Part shown: one piece after another, positions 16,849 to 24,272 of the stretch
How the letters are laid out: every line of letters begins with the position of its first letter
Numbering within the stretch: the stretch's first letter is position 1
Origin: an uncultured Collinsella sp.
GTDB lineage: Bacteria; Actinomycetota; Coriobacteriia; Coriobacteriales; Coriobacteriaceae
Direction of reading: 5' to 3'
Length of the DNA stretch: 37,737 nt
NCBI GenBank assembly: GCA_902469555.1
Contig: CABRDB010000008.1
Coordinates: 1 to 37,737, forward strand
Notes under the pieces: model-generated
What the model saw: only the letters and a program-made list of their open reading frames with translations
Told to the model about the DNA's origin: nothing
The model's database searches: none
Program-made: the position numbers and the translations under genes

Positions 16849-16887
16849 AACCACCGCAAAGGTGCCTGTCCCCTTCGTGGTGGTCGC
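16849..16887. repeat. GGGGACAGGCACC half-palindrome
   Basis: An imperfect inverted repeat whose arms are CCACCGCAAAGG and CCCTTCGTGGTGG surrounds GTGCCTGTCCCC. It shares the GGGACAG core with the neighbouring repeat at 16,898-16,950 and looks like a diverged member. Confidence 0.45.
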
Positions 16888-16897
16888 GTTGGCAGCA

Positions 16898-16950
16898 GCG
16901 TTTCCCCAGATAAAACCTGCCAAAATAAACCTGTCCCTTTTTGGTAGGTT
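16898..16950. repeat. GGGACAG-type palindrome, copy 3 (inverted)
   Basis: The reverse-complement form of the repeat at 20,570-20,620, including the tail and GAAACGCTG beyond it. Arms are 16,914-16,925 and 16,939-16,950. It ends about 8 bp before the TACAAT -10 candidate of the LacI gene, so it supplies the -35 region of that promoter. Confidence 0.85.
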
Positions 16951-16999
16951 TGGGATGCTACAATCTGCCTTGTACTTGAAACGCATCAAAGGGGCCGCT

Positions 17000-18112
17000 A
17001 TGGCAAAGGTAAAAATCAGCGACGTCGCGCGCGAGGCTGGGGTTTCGTTGGGCACGGTTTCCAACGCGCTCAACCACCCCGAAAAGCTGCGCCCCGAGAC
17101 CCTCAAGCTCATCAACGAGACCATCAATCGCCTTGGCTACCTGCCCAACCAAAGCGCCCGTCAGCTCGCGGGCGGCGCCACCAAGTCCTTTGGCCTGGTG
17201 CTCCCCCGTCTCGATCACGGCTTTTCGCTCCAAATCGCCAGCGGCGCCCACAACGAGGCCCGCAAGCACGGCTACGACTTGCTCATCGCCAACGCCGATA
17301 ACGACGATATTCTCGAGGACCATTACCTGCGCTACTTTATGGGCACCCAGATGTCCGGCGTCATGGTTCAGCCCATGGCATCCCCCGACTGGCACCCCGC
17401 CATGACCAAGATGCCCGTGCCGATCGTCCATCTGGACATCCATTGCTCCGAGCCCGGCTACTACGTAGCGGCCGACAACGAGGCCCAGGGTCGCATCATT
17501 GCCGAACTTGCCATCGCCCGCGGCGCACACCATATTGTCGTCGTCGGCCGAGCAGCATTTATGCAACTCACCCTGCGCGTCCTTGGCATTCATAAAGCGC
17601 TCGCTCTATACCCCGATATCAAGATCGAAGTCATCGACGCCGGCGAATGGAATACCGCTGCCGACGGCTACGGCATCGGTGCCCAAATCGCCGAGCGCCC
17701 CGCGGACGAACGTCCCGATTTTGTCGTCGGTCTGACCGACGTGCTGGCCTCGGGCGTCATCTCGGCGCTGGTCGACAAAGGCATCGCCGTCCCCGGGCAA
17801 GTACGCGTAGCAGGTTGCGATGGCAACCCACTCGCTTGGAGCGGATCGGTCCCGCTCACTACGGTAGCGCCCCCGGGCTACGAGATTGGCCGCAAGGGCG
17901 TTCAATTGCTCATGGAGCAAATTGAGAACAAGGCCCCGGCAAAGACCAAGCACGTCCACATCGGCTCTGCCGCGCGCACCGTCACCGCGGTCACGGCCAT
18001 CGAGGACATCAACCGCCAAGAACTCGTGCGGCCGTTCCTGCTGGAACGCGCCAGCACCCAGGCAAGCAGCCAGACCGACGCCACGGCCATCAACCTCGGT
18101 GCGTATCTATAG
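17000..18112 (+). CDS. LacI family transcriptional regulator
   Basis: 370 residues. The N-terminal LacI helix-turn-helix is canonical: KISDVAREAGVSLGTVSNALN then a hinge helix ending NQSARQLAGG. A periplasmic-binding-protein-like effector domain spans ~62-335 (FGLVLPRLDHGFSLQIASGA..., DVLASGVISALVDKGIAVPGQVRVAGCDG). About 35 residues extend past the usual end. ATG at 17000 has AAAGGGG 5 nt upstream. It is divergent from glmS and no sugar operon adjoins it, so its target is not obvious; the effector is probably a sugar. Confidence 0.92.
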   Translation: MAKVKISDVAREAGVSLGTVSNALNHPEKLRPETLKLINETINRLGYLPNQSARQLAGGATKSFGLVLPRLDHGFSLQIASGAHNEARKHGYDLLIANADNDDILEDHYLRYFMGTQMSGVMVQPMASPDWHPAMTKMPVPIVHLDIHCSEPGYYVAADNEAQGRIIAELAIARGAHHIVVVGRAAFMQLTLRVLGIHKALALYPDIKIEVIDAGEWNTAADGYGIGAQIAERPADERPDFVVGLTDVLASGVISALVDKGIAVPGQVRVAGCDGNPLAWSGSVPLTTVAPPGYEIGRKGVQLLMEQIENKAPAKTKHVHIGSAARTVTAVTAIEDINRQELVRPFLLERASTQASSQTDATAINLGAYL

Positions 18113-18137
18113 CACGCCCGCAAGTATGCTAAGTCGC

Positions 18138-18187
18138 CGCTCAAGCAAAAGGGGCCCGACCATTGCCGGACCCCTTTTGCTTGAGCG
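18138..18187. terminator. Bidirectional terminator between lacI-type and HAD genes
   Basis: A 17-bp perfect stem (CGCTCAAGCAAAAGGGG and complement) with a 16-nt loop between convergent genes. The AAAA/TTTT inside the arms gives weak U tracts both ways. A similar AGCAAAAGGGG hairpin ends the MBL gene at 36,020. Confidence 0.75.
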
Positions 18188-18225
18188 CAAACGTGGGCAA
18201 TTGCTCGTTTCAACACCGCAATTGT

Positions 18226-18876
18226 CTAGCGCACGGCCTTGACCGCCGCCGCCAGATCGAACAGCGTATCGAGCACGGCCTCGCAGCCATCCACCACGTC
18301 CTGCGGCAGCGGCACGATATCGGGGACGGCAAAGACGTGGCATCCGGCCGTGATGCCCGAGACGCAGCCGTTGCGCGAATCCTCGACCACGGCACATTCC
18401 TCGGGAGCAAAGCCCGCGCGCTCGCAGGCGAGCAGATACATCTCGGGGTCGGGCTTGCCGTGCACGACGTCCTCGCCACACGTTACCGTTTCAAACTTGT
18501 CAAAAAGACCGACCATCTTAAGGTTGCGCTCGGCCGTAACGAGGCGCGACGACGTCGCTAGACCCACGTGATAGCCCGCAGCCAGCAGCTCGTCTAGGCA
18601 CTCGGCGGCGCCGGCCTTAAGTTCCAGTTCGGTCTTGACCATCTCGTCGCGAATCTCCTTGTGGCGACGATAGATCGCCTCGGTGGTTTCATGGCTGCCG
18701 TAATGCTTATCAAGGATGTCCATAACATCGGGCAGCGTGCGGCCGATAAACTGATGGATCAGCGCTTCATCAATCGCGAGCCCCAGCTCAGCGGCGCCTG
18801 CCTTCCAGGCCTTAATCCCCAAACGCTCGGTGTCGACCAGCGTTCCGTCCATGTCAAAAATAACAGCCTTGATCAT
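18226..18876 (-). CDS. HAD family phosphatase / beta-phosphoglucomutase-like
   Basis: 216 residues. Motif I is FDMDGTLVDTE with the nucleophile Asp8 and acid/base Asp10; motif II TSS follows GLATSSR; motif III Lys is in HGKPDPEMYL; motif IV is VVEDSRNG. A helical cap lies at ~15-85, as in subclass I HADs such as beta-phosphoglucomutase and phosphoglycolate phosphatase. It probably dephosphorylates or isomerises a sugar phosphate. I chose ATG at 18876 because GAGGGGG lies about 5 nt upstream and the sequence before it is not protein-like. Divergent from larE. Confidence 0.9.
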   Translation of the reverse strand: MIKAVIFDMDGTLVDTERLGIKAWKAGAAELGLAIDEALIHQFIGRTLPDVMDILDKHYGSHETTEAIYRRHKEIRDEMVKTELELKAGAAECLDELLAAGYHVGLATSSRLVTAERNLKMVGLFDKFETVTCGEDVVHGKPDPEMYLLACERAGFAPEECAVVEDSRNGCVSGITAGCHVFAVPDIVPLPQDVVDGCEAVLDTLFDLAAAVKAVR

Positions 18877-19043
18877 ATCGGCCCCCTCACCGGATTGTGT
18901 TACTGTCACTCTACCGCACTTTACAAACTTGTATATAACGTATATAGCATATTGCACTTTCGTTACATAGATAGAAGACTTATGGCAAGTAACGCATTAG
19001 GATTATAGTTTTCGACCGAGTACTCAACGATAAGGATCGTTTC

Positions 19044-19922
19044 ATGATTTTAGACACCACGGCACCCGCAGAGGAGCTTCAAGACAAGCTATCGGCGCTC
19101 GAACAGCTGCTTTTGGCATACGGGCGCGTGGCTATCGGGTTTTCCGGTGGCGTCGACAGCAGCTTTTTGGCCGCCGTATGCGCCCGCATCATGCCTACCA
19201 ATACCCTCCTCGTCCATCTCACTACGCCGCTCATCGGCACGCCCGAGCAGGCTTCGTTTGAGCAGTCCGTTGATGGGCAGGCCAATGAGGGGCCGCATTT
19301 TAAGCTCCCCGTGCTCAATCTTTCGGTGGATCAGCTGCAACTCCCCCAAGTAGCCTGCAACGATGCTAATCGCTGCTACCACTGCAAGCACGCCGGCTTT
19401 ACCGCCATCGTCAACCACGCCAAGTCGCTCGGCTTTCCCACCGTCATCGATGGCAGCAATGCAAGCGATCGCGGTGACTACCGCCCCGGCATGCGTGCGG
19501 CAGAAGAGCTCGGCGTACGCTCACCCCTTATGGAGGTCGGCTTTACCAAGGACGAAGAGCGCGAGCTGCTGCGCGCATGGGGCTATCCCGTTTGGAACCT
19601 GCCGGCGGGAGCATGTCTTGCCACCCGCGTCCCCACGGGCGAGGAGCTTACACGCGAGAAGGTCGATTTAATCCGCGCCTGCGAGGATTACCTGCACGAT
19701 CTTGATCTGGCACAGGTACGCGCGCGCTTGATCGGCGGCTGCATGCATATCGAGGCCGCACCCGCAGATGTCGCCAAGATTGCTGCCCTCGGTGGCAACG
19801 CCGTCGATGCCGAGGGCAAAACCCCGCTGCCCGCCGTTATCGAGTCCGCGCTGCGCGAGCTGGGCTGCGACCATATCTCCCCCGAGGTCACCCCCTACAT
19901 CCACGGCAACATGAATCTTTAG
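19044..19922 (+). CDS. larE: ATP-dependent sulfur transferase LarE
   Basis: 292 residues of the PP-loop family. SGGVDSS at 34-40 binds ATP; RCYHCK gives Cys111 and Cys114; PAGACLATR gives Cys191, the position of the sacrificial Cys176 in Lactobacillus plantarum LarE. LarE supplies sulfur for the nickel-pincer (NPN) cofactor of lactate racemase. Three such cysteines suggest the iron-sulfur-type LarE rather than the single-cysteine sacrificial form. No larA, larB or larC is in the window, so this copy stands alone. ATG at 19044 has AAGGA 7 nt upstream. Confidence 0.9.
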   Translation: MILDTTAPAEELQDKLSALEQLLLAYGRVAIGFSGGVDSSFLAAVCARIMPTNTLLVHLTTPLIGTPEQASFEQSVDGQANEGPHFKLPVLNLSVDQLQLPQVACNDANRCYHCKHAGFTAIVNHAKSLGFPTVIDGSNASDRGDYRPGMRAAEELGVRSPLMEVGFTKDEERELLRAWGYPVWNLPAGACLATRVPTGEELTREKVDLIRACEDYLHDLDLAQVRARLIGGCMHIEAAPADVAKIAALGGNAVDAEGKTPLPAVIESALRELGCDHISPEVTPYIHGNMNL

Positions 19923-19924
19923 GT

Positions 19925-19948
19925 TACGCCGTTTTACAAACGGCGTAC
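19925..19948 (+). terminator. Possible terminator hairpin after larE
   Basis: TACGCCGTTT and AACGGCGTA form a short stem directly after the larE stop. No T run follows, so it may just block 3' decay. Confidence 0.4.
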
Positions 19949-19962
19949 CTGCTCGGCGCTGC

Positions 19963-20062
19963 GCGGGCTCCGGGCACGGCAATCTGACGTTCAACTTCAC
20001 GGGCGCGACCAAAAGGTCAGCGCCCGCTTGTTTCACGTCACCTTACCGCACCCGGAGCCCGC
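19963..20062. repeat. 100-bp concentric hairpin
   Basis: Three nested stems share one centre near 20,012: GCGGGCTCCGGG/CCCGGAGCCCGC (outer, perfect 12 bp), TGACGT/ACGTCA (middle) and CGGGCGCGACC/GGTC-A-GCGCCCG around AAAA (inner). It is a single long stem-loop after larE. No coding or tRNA-like content is seen. Confidence 0.75.
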
Positions 20063-20098
20063 TCGCTCGCATATGCTCAACCTGCACTGCGTCAACTG

Positions 20099-20147
20099 AC
20101 CTACCAAAAAGGGACAGGTTTATTTTGGCAGGTTTTATCTGGGGAAA
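20099..20147. repeat. GGGACAG-type palindrome, copy 4
   Basis: ACCTACCAAAA...TTTTGGCAGGTT around GGGACAGG, with the tail TTATCTGGGGAAA. It is the same orientation as copy 5 at 20,570 and together they flank a 420-bp segment with a gene remnant. Confidence 0.85.
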
Positions 20148-20159
20148 TATCACGAGGCA

Positions 20160-20207
20160 GTCGCCCCTCTGGCACCCATCTACTTCGAGAGACACAAGAG
20201 GGGCGAC
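20160..20207. repeat. Stem-loop at the 3' side of the gene remnant
   Basis: GTCGCCCCTCT and AGAGGGGCGAC form a perfect 11-bp stem over a 26-nt loop. It lies just past the stop codon of the remnant at 20,218 and may be that gene's old terminator, though no T run follows. Confidence 0.45.
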
Positions 20208-20217
20208 TCGGCTGCAT

Positions 20218-20355
20218 CTACTTCTTCCGATAGCGGCGGTTGCGGCTCGTCGATGAACCCATTACTTCGATGAGCCCTTTATCCGCCATTTTTGGCAGAT
20301 GGTAGCGGACGGGTGAATTTTGGCATTCCGTCTCTCTAAACAATAGTTTTTCTCT
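20218..20355 (-). pseudogene. Remnant of a winged-helix (ATP-binding or Fic-type) protein, C-terminal end
   Basis: A 45-codon open frame without a start, stopped by TAG at 20,356-20,358 on its 5' side, ends SPVRYHLPKMADKGLIEVMG then SRNRRYRKK. This matches the wing of C-terminal winged-helix domains that end schlafen-like AlbA_2/ATP-binding and Fic proteins. The rest of the gene is missing or shifted; upstream minus-strand words such as VSLNVSLK (around 20,460-20,490) may be more of it in another frame. It is held between two direct repeat copies. Confidence 0.4.
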
Positions 20356-20510
20356 CTAACTTTAGAGAGATAAGCGCCTTGTTTTAGAGAGACATTAAGA
20401 GAGATGTATCGAATTCGCTGCTAGATTGCCTAATGCTATCTCTCTAACCAACCTTCTCTTTAGAGAGACATTTAGAGAGACGAGCGCGACCTCTCTAATC
20501 ATGGGCTCCA
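20328..20510. repeat. Cluster of TCTCTCTAA / TTAGAGAGA words
   Basis: Around nine copies of the 8-9-mer, in both orientations, within 180 bp, some adjacent and some forming dyads. It could be decayed low-complexity coding sequence (VSLNVSLK repeats on the minus strand) or an array of binding sites. Confidence 0.6.
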
Positions 20511-20569
20511 CTCTTTAAGGTGCACACTTCCTAACCGTGCCCTAAGTTGCGGTGAAATAGCCACCGATT

Positions 20570-20627
20570 AACCTGCCAAAAAGGGACAGGTTTATTTTGG
20601 CAGGTTTTATCTGGGGAAACGCTGAAT
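20570..20627. repeat. GGGACAG-type palindrome, copy 5
   Basis: Arms 20,570-20,581 and 20,595-20,606 (AACCTGCCAAAA and exact complement) with tail TTATCTGGGGAAACGCTG. The tail beyond the palindrome is shared with copy 3, so the mobile or duplicated unit is longer than the palindrome. Confidence 0.85.
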
Positions 20628-20774
20628 AGCCCCACATTCACAACCGCCGCAGCTCCATATGAGGCAAATGAATCCGTAGCATTTATCCCAAATCTTAAGT
20701 ATTTGTTCGACAGAACGGCCCCTGCTGGCTCCTGCTAGACTGGTAGACTCCCAACCGTCCATCCAGGAGCCTCC

Positions 20775-21758
20775 ATGTCGCGCAAGTCCGCCTACAAGCA
20801 AGTACTTTCCATCGGCACCGCCGTGGTGCTCGGGTTTGCGCTGTTTACGGGATCGCTCGACGGAGCGCCCAAGTTACTGTCGCCGCAAAGCGATGAGCAG
20901 GCGGCGGCTCTGGCCGAAAAACAAAACGAGAGTCCCAGCCGCACCGACGACGAGGCAGACCTGGTCGCTCGGCTCGAATCGGGAACGGCGAGCTCCCCGG
21001 ACCCTCAAAACAGCCAGGACTCTGGCGATGGCTCCGATTCCGCCGCACCCGACACCGATGACGACGCTTCCGCGGACAGCGCCGCCGCCCCCATCGACGA
21101 GGTCGAAAACCCCGATCTTGACCGCGCCCGCGGCGTATACCTCAGCAGCATTCCCGACTACGCCGGCAACCCCTACGTTGCCCTTCGCGCCGACAGCACG
21201 CACCCGCTCGGCATGCCGTCATTCACACTCGATGAATACGAACGCGCTGCAGAAGAGGGCTGCTTTACGAAATTCTCCAAGCTCGACAGTATGGGCCGCA
21301 CTCGCAAAGCGCTCGCCTGCGTGGGCCCCGACTCGCTCGGTCAAGGCAAGCGCGGCGATATCTCGCGCATCCATCCCGCCGGATGGCATCAGCAGCGCTA
21401 CGACTTTATTCCGGGCCAGAGCCTCTACAACCGCTGCCACCTTATCGCCTGGTCGCTCTGCGGCGAAAACGCCAACCGCAAAAATCTCCTCACCGGCACG
21501 CGCTATCTCAACGAAACGGGCATGCTGCCGTTTGAGGAGCAGATTCTCGGCTACATCCGCGACACGGGCAACCATGTACTCTACCGCGTCACGCCCATGT
21601 ATAACGAAGAGGAACTTGTCTGCCGCGGTGTGCGCCTTGAGGCGCAATCGGTCGAGGACCACGGCAAGACCCTGTGCTTCCACGTGTACTGCTATAACCT
21701 ACAGCCGCACGTTCAGATCGACTACGTCACCGGCCGCAACCAGGCCTCGGGAGACTAG
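20775..21758 (+). CDS. Secreted DNA/RNA non-specific endonuclease, EndA-like
   Basis: 327 residues. An N-terminal signal or anchor segment (residues ~8-26) is followed by an Asp/Ser/Ala-rich linker (~35-110) and a nuclease domain (~115-325). That domain has IHPAGW, then LYNRCHLIAWSLCGENANRKNLLTGTRYLNETGM, where NRCH takes the place of the DRGH active site of the beta-beta-alpha-Me nucleases, as in DNA-entry nuclease EndA relatives. It probably degrades extracellular DNA for nutrition or uptake. ATG at 20775 has AGGAG 6 nt upstream. Monocistronic. Confidence 0.9.
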   Translation: MSRKSAYKQVLSIGTAVVLGFALFTGSLDGAPKLLSPQSDEQAAALAEKQNESPSRTDDEADLVARLESGTASSPDPQNSQDSGDGSDSAAPDTDDDASADSAAAPIDEVENPDLDRARGVYLSSIPDYAGNPYVALRADSTHPLGMPSFTLDEYERAAEEGCFTKFSKLDSMGRTRKALACVGPDSLGQGKRGDISRIHPAGWHQQRYDFIPGQSLYNRCHLIAWSLCGENANRKNLLTGTRYLNETGMLPFEEQILGYIRDTGNHVLYRVTPMYNEEELVCRGVRLEAQSVEDHGKTLCFHVYCYNLQPHVQIDYVTGRNQASGD

Positions 21759-21821
21759 GGTCGACCAAGCTGCCCCAAAACCTAAATTGATCCGTTTTCC
21801 TCCATCCCCAAAGGATCAAAT

Positions 21822-21853
21822 AAGGCCGCCCCGGTTGCCCAGGGCGGCCTTTT
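21822..21853. terminator. Bidirectional terminator between nuclease and EF-G-like genes
   Basis: AAGGCCGCCC pairs with GGGCGGCCTT (10 bp) and is followed by TTTTC on the plus strand. It serves the nuclease and perhaps the convergent EF-G-like gene. Confidence 0.8.
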
Positions 21854-21886
21854 CGTCAGCACCTACATTGCAGACAAAACCACACG

Positions 21887-23962
21887 TTATTTGGCGCGGC
21901 CCTCCTCATAGCGCTCGACCAGCTTGGCCTGAACGTCATAAGGCACCTGCTCGTAGCCGGCGGGCTTCATGGTAAAGTCGCCCGTGCCGCGCGTGATAGA
22001 GCGCAGGCGCGTCGAGTAATCCGTCAACTCAGCCAGCGGCGCCTGGGCGATAACCACGGTGTCGCCGCGCTCATCGGTCTCCATGCCCGTCACGCGACCG
22101 CGCGATGCCGAGATGTCACCCATCACAGCGCCGGCGTAGCTCTCGGGGATAGTCACCGTGATTTCCTCGATGGGCTCCAGCACCACCGGGTCGGCATCGG
22201 CGCATGCCTTGCGCAGGCCGATGCGAGCCGCCGCGCGGAACGCCATCTCGTTGGAGTCGACGCTGTGATACGAGCCGTCATACACCGCGACACGAATGCC
22301 CGTGAGCGGATAGCCGGCAATAATACCGTCCTTCATGGTCTCCTGGACGCCCTTGTCCACGGCGGGGATGAGCGAGCGCGGAATACGGCCGCCCACGACC
22401 TCATCCACAAACTCGTAGCCGTCGCTCGTGCCGTCGGGCCCAATGAGCGACTCAACGCGCAGCCAGCAGTCGCCATACTGACCGGCACCACCGGTCTGCT
22501 TCTTGTGGCGGCCCTGGGCGCTTGCCGTGCGGCGGATGGTCTCGCGATACGGGATGCGGATCGGCACGCTCTTGGCAGCGACCTTGGTGCGGTCCTCCAG
22601 ACGGTTGAGCAGCACCGAAACCTGCGCCTCACCCACGGCGGAGATGATAGTCTGGCCCGTCTCCTCGTCGCGGTCGATGCTCATGGTCGGATCGGCCTTG
22701 CAGGCCTTCTCGATAAACGTGTAGAGCTTCTCTTCGTCGCCGCGATTCTCGGCCTCGATGGCAATGCGGTACTGCGAGTTGGGGAACTTAAACGCCGCAG
22801 CCTCGACCTTGCCGGTAATCGAGAGCGTATCGCCCGTCTCGGCCGCCAGCTTGGGCACCACGATGATGTCACCGGCATAAGCGTGGCCAACCTCGGTCAT
22901 ATCGCGGCCGCACATCACATACAGGTGGGCCAGACGATCGCTCTTGCGGGTACGCGCGTTGATCAGCTCAAGGCCCGGCTCAAGCGTGCCCGTCAGTACC
23001 TTGATAAAGCTGATGCGACCCTGCTGCGGATCGGCCAGCGTCTTAAACACAAACGCCACCGGACGGTCATCGTCACTCGAGATCTTGAGCGAATCGCCGT
23101 CGATGAGCGGCATCTCGCCGTAGTCCGTCGGCGCCGGGAAGTACGTGGCGATGTCGTCCATCAGCGAGTTGACGCCCTGCTCCTTGATGCAATCGCCCGC
23201 AAAGACTGGCACAAAGATGCGCTCGGCGATCGCCTTCGACAGCAGGCCTTCAAGCTCCTCCTGCGTCAGCGTCTCCTCGCCTTCCAAGTACTTCATCATC
23301 AGTTCGTCGTCAGCCTCGGCCACCAGCTCGCACAGATGGTCATGGGCTTCCTCGGCCTGGGCACGATACTCCTCGGGGATCTCCGACTCAACGGCTTCGG
23401 CGCCGTTGCAATGGCGCGCCTTCATGCGCACCAGGTCGATGATGCCATCAAAGTCCTCGCCCTCGCCCCAGGGAAGGGTCACGGCGCCCAGGCGCGTGCC
23501 AAAGCGCTCCTGCAGCAGGTTCATTGTGGTCGTAAAGCTGGCCTCGGAGCGCGAAAGGCGGTTTACGAACACCGCACGCGCCAGGCGCAGGTCCTCGGCG
23601 GCATACCAGAGCTTAACCGTCGTAGGCTGCGGGCCGGCCTCGGCGTCGACCACAAACAGAGCCGTCTCGCAGACGCTCATCGCGGCAAAGGCGTCGCCGA
23701 TAAAATCGGGGTAGCACGGGGCATCGAGCACATTGATGCGCGCGCCCTTCCAGTCGATCGGCGCGATGGTCGTCGAGATGGAGAATGAACGCTTAACCTC
23801 TTCGGGGTCATAGTCGAGCGTGGGCTTGGTGCCGTCGTGGCCGCCCAGGCGGGCGGTCTTACCAGAAAGGTGGAGCATGGCCTCGGCGAGTGAAGTCTTG
23901 CCCACCCCGCCTTGGCCTACGAGCACCACGTTCCTTACGTTACCGGTCTTGGGAGCACCCAT
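21887..23962 (-). CDS. Elongation factor G-like protein with altered GTPase motifs
   Basis: About 691 residues, full EF-G length with all five domains: P-loop GQGGVGKTS near residue 15, domain IV GGAGQYGDC, and a C-terminal RITGMETDERGDTVV-like end. It follows the 'EF-G-like protein' (EF-G2) group rather than the true fusA. G3 reads DAPCY instead of DTPGH and G4 reads NRLSR instead of NKMD, so guanine specificity and catalytic His are altered. ATG at 23962 has a perfect AAGGAGGT 5 nt upstream. Role unknown; it may be a ribosome-associated factor, possibly with little GTPase activity. Confidence 0.9.
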   Translation of the reverse strand: MGAPKTGNVRNVVLVGQGGVGKTSLAEAMLHLSGKTARLGGHDGTKPTLDYDPEEVKRSFSISTTIAPIDWKGARINVLDAPCYPDFIGDAFAAMSVCETALFVVDAEAGPQPTTVKLWYAAEDLRLARAVFVNRLSRSEASFTTTMNLLQERFGTRLGAVTLPWGEGEDFDGIIDLVRMKARHCNGAEAVESEIPEEYRAQAEEAHDHLCELVAEADDELMMKYLEGEETLTQEELEGLLSKAIAERIFVPVFAGDCIKEQGVNSLMDDIATYFPAPTDYGEMPLIDGDSLKISSDDDRPVAFVFKTLADPQQGRISFIKVLTGTLEPGLELINARTRKSDRLAHLYVMCGRDMTEVGHAYAGDIIVVPKLAAETGDTLSITGKVEAAAFKFPNSQYRIAIEAENRGDEEKLYTFIEKACKADPTMSIDRDEETGQTIISAVGEAQVSVLLNRLEDRTKVAAKSVPIRIPYRETIRRTASAQGRHKKQTGGAGQYGDCWLRVESLIGPDGTSDGYEFVDEVVGGRIPRSLIPAVDKGVQETMKDGIIAGYPLTGIRVAVYDGSYHSVDSNEMAFRAAARIGLRKACADADPVVLEPIEEITVTIPESYAGAVMGDISASRGRVTGMETDERGDTVVIAQAPLAELTDYSTRLRSITRGTGDFTMKPAGYEQVPYDVQAKLVERYEEGRAK

Positions 23963-24200
23963 GATGACCTCCTTGCAGGGCCGCGCGCAATGCGCGACGC
24001 CAACGGGGAGAGTTCGCGGTCGGTGCCATCCCGGGAGCAGCATGGTCGGCAACCGAGCCGACTCACCCTCCAAATGTCCTATGCCACCACCCTACCCTCA
24101 CGGGCGGCTGTCCATGCATACCTTTCGGCGCACGTATGAATACAGGCGGCGAGAGGAAGAGACAAGCTTGTGGGGCGATTATTGAACCCCATCGATGCAA

Positions 24201-24240
24201 ACAAAAAGCCGCCACAGACCGTAAGACCTGCGGCGGCTTC
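24201..24240 (-). terminator. Terminator of the amino acid ABC operon
   Basis: AAGCCGCC and GGCGGCTT with extra inner pairing; the minus strand continues CTTTTTGTTTG. It lies 33 bp after the ATPase stop. Confidence 0.85.
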
Positions 24241-24272
24241 GCCTCAATTAATAGTTGAGTAAATACCTGAGC

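Noticed and set aside
14876..17000. Very long open frame on the plus strand running through glmS into the LacI gene
   Set aside because: It is the antisense shadow of glmS. The LacI protein clearly starts at 17,000 with its own ribosome site and canonical helix-turn-helix.
20328..20510. CRISPR array
   Set aside because: The repeated words are 8-9 bp, irregularly spaced and in both orientations, with no spacer of constant length and no cas genes.
23963..24073. 37-residue N-terminal extension of the EF-G-like protein
   Set aside because: A perfect AAGGAGGT stands before the ATG at 23,962 and the extension has no protein-like features.
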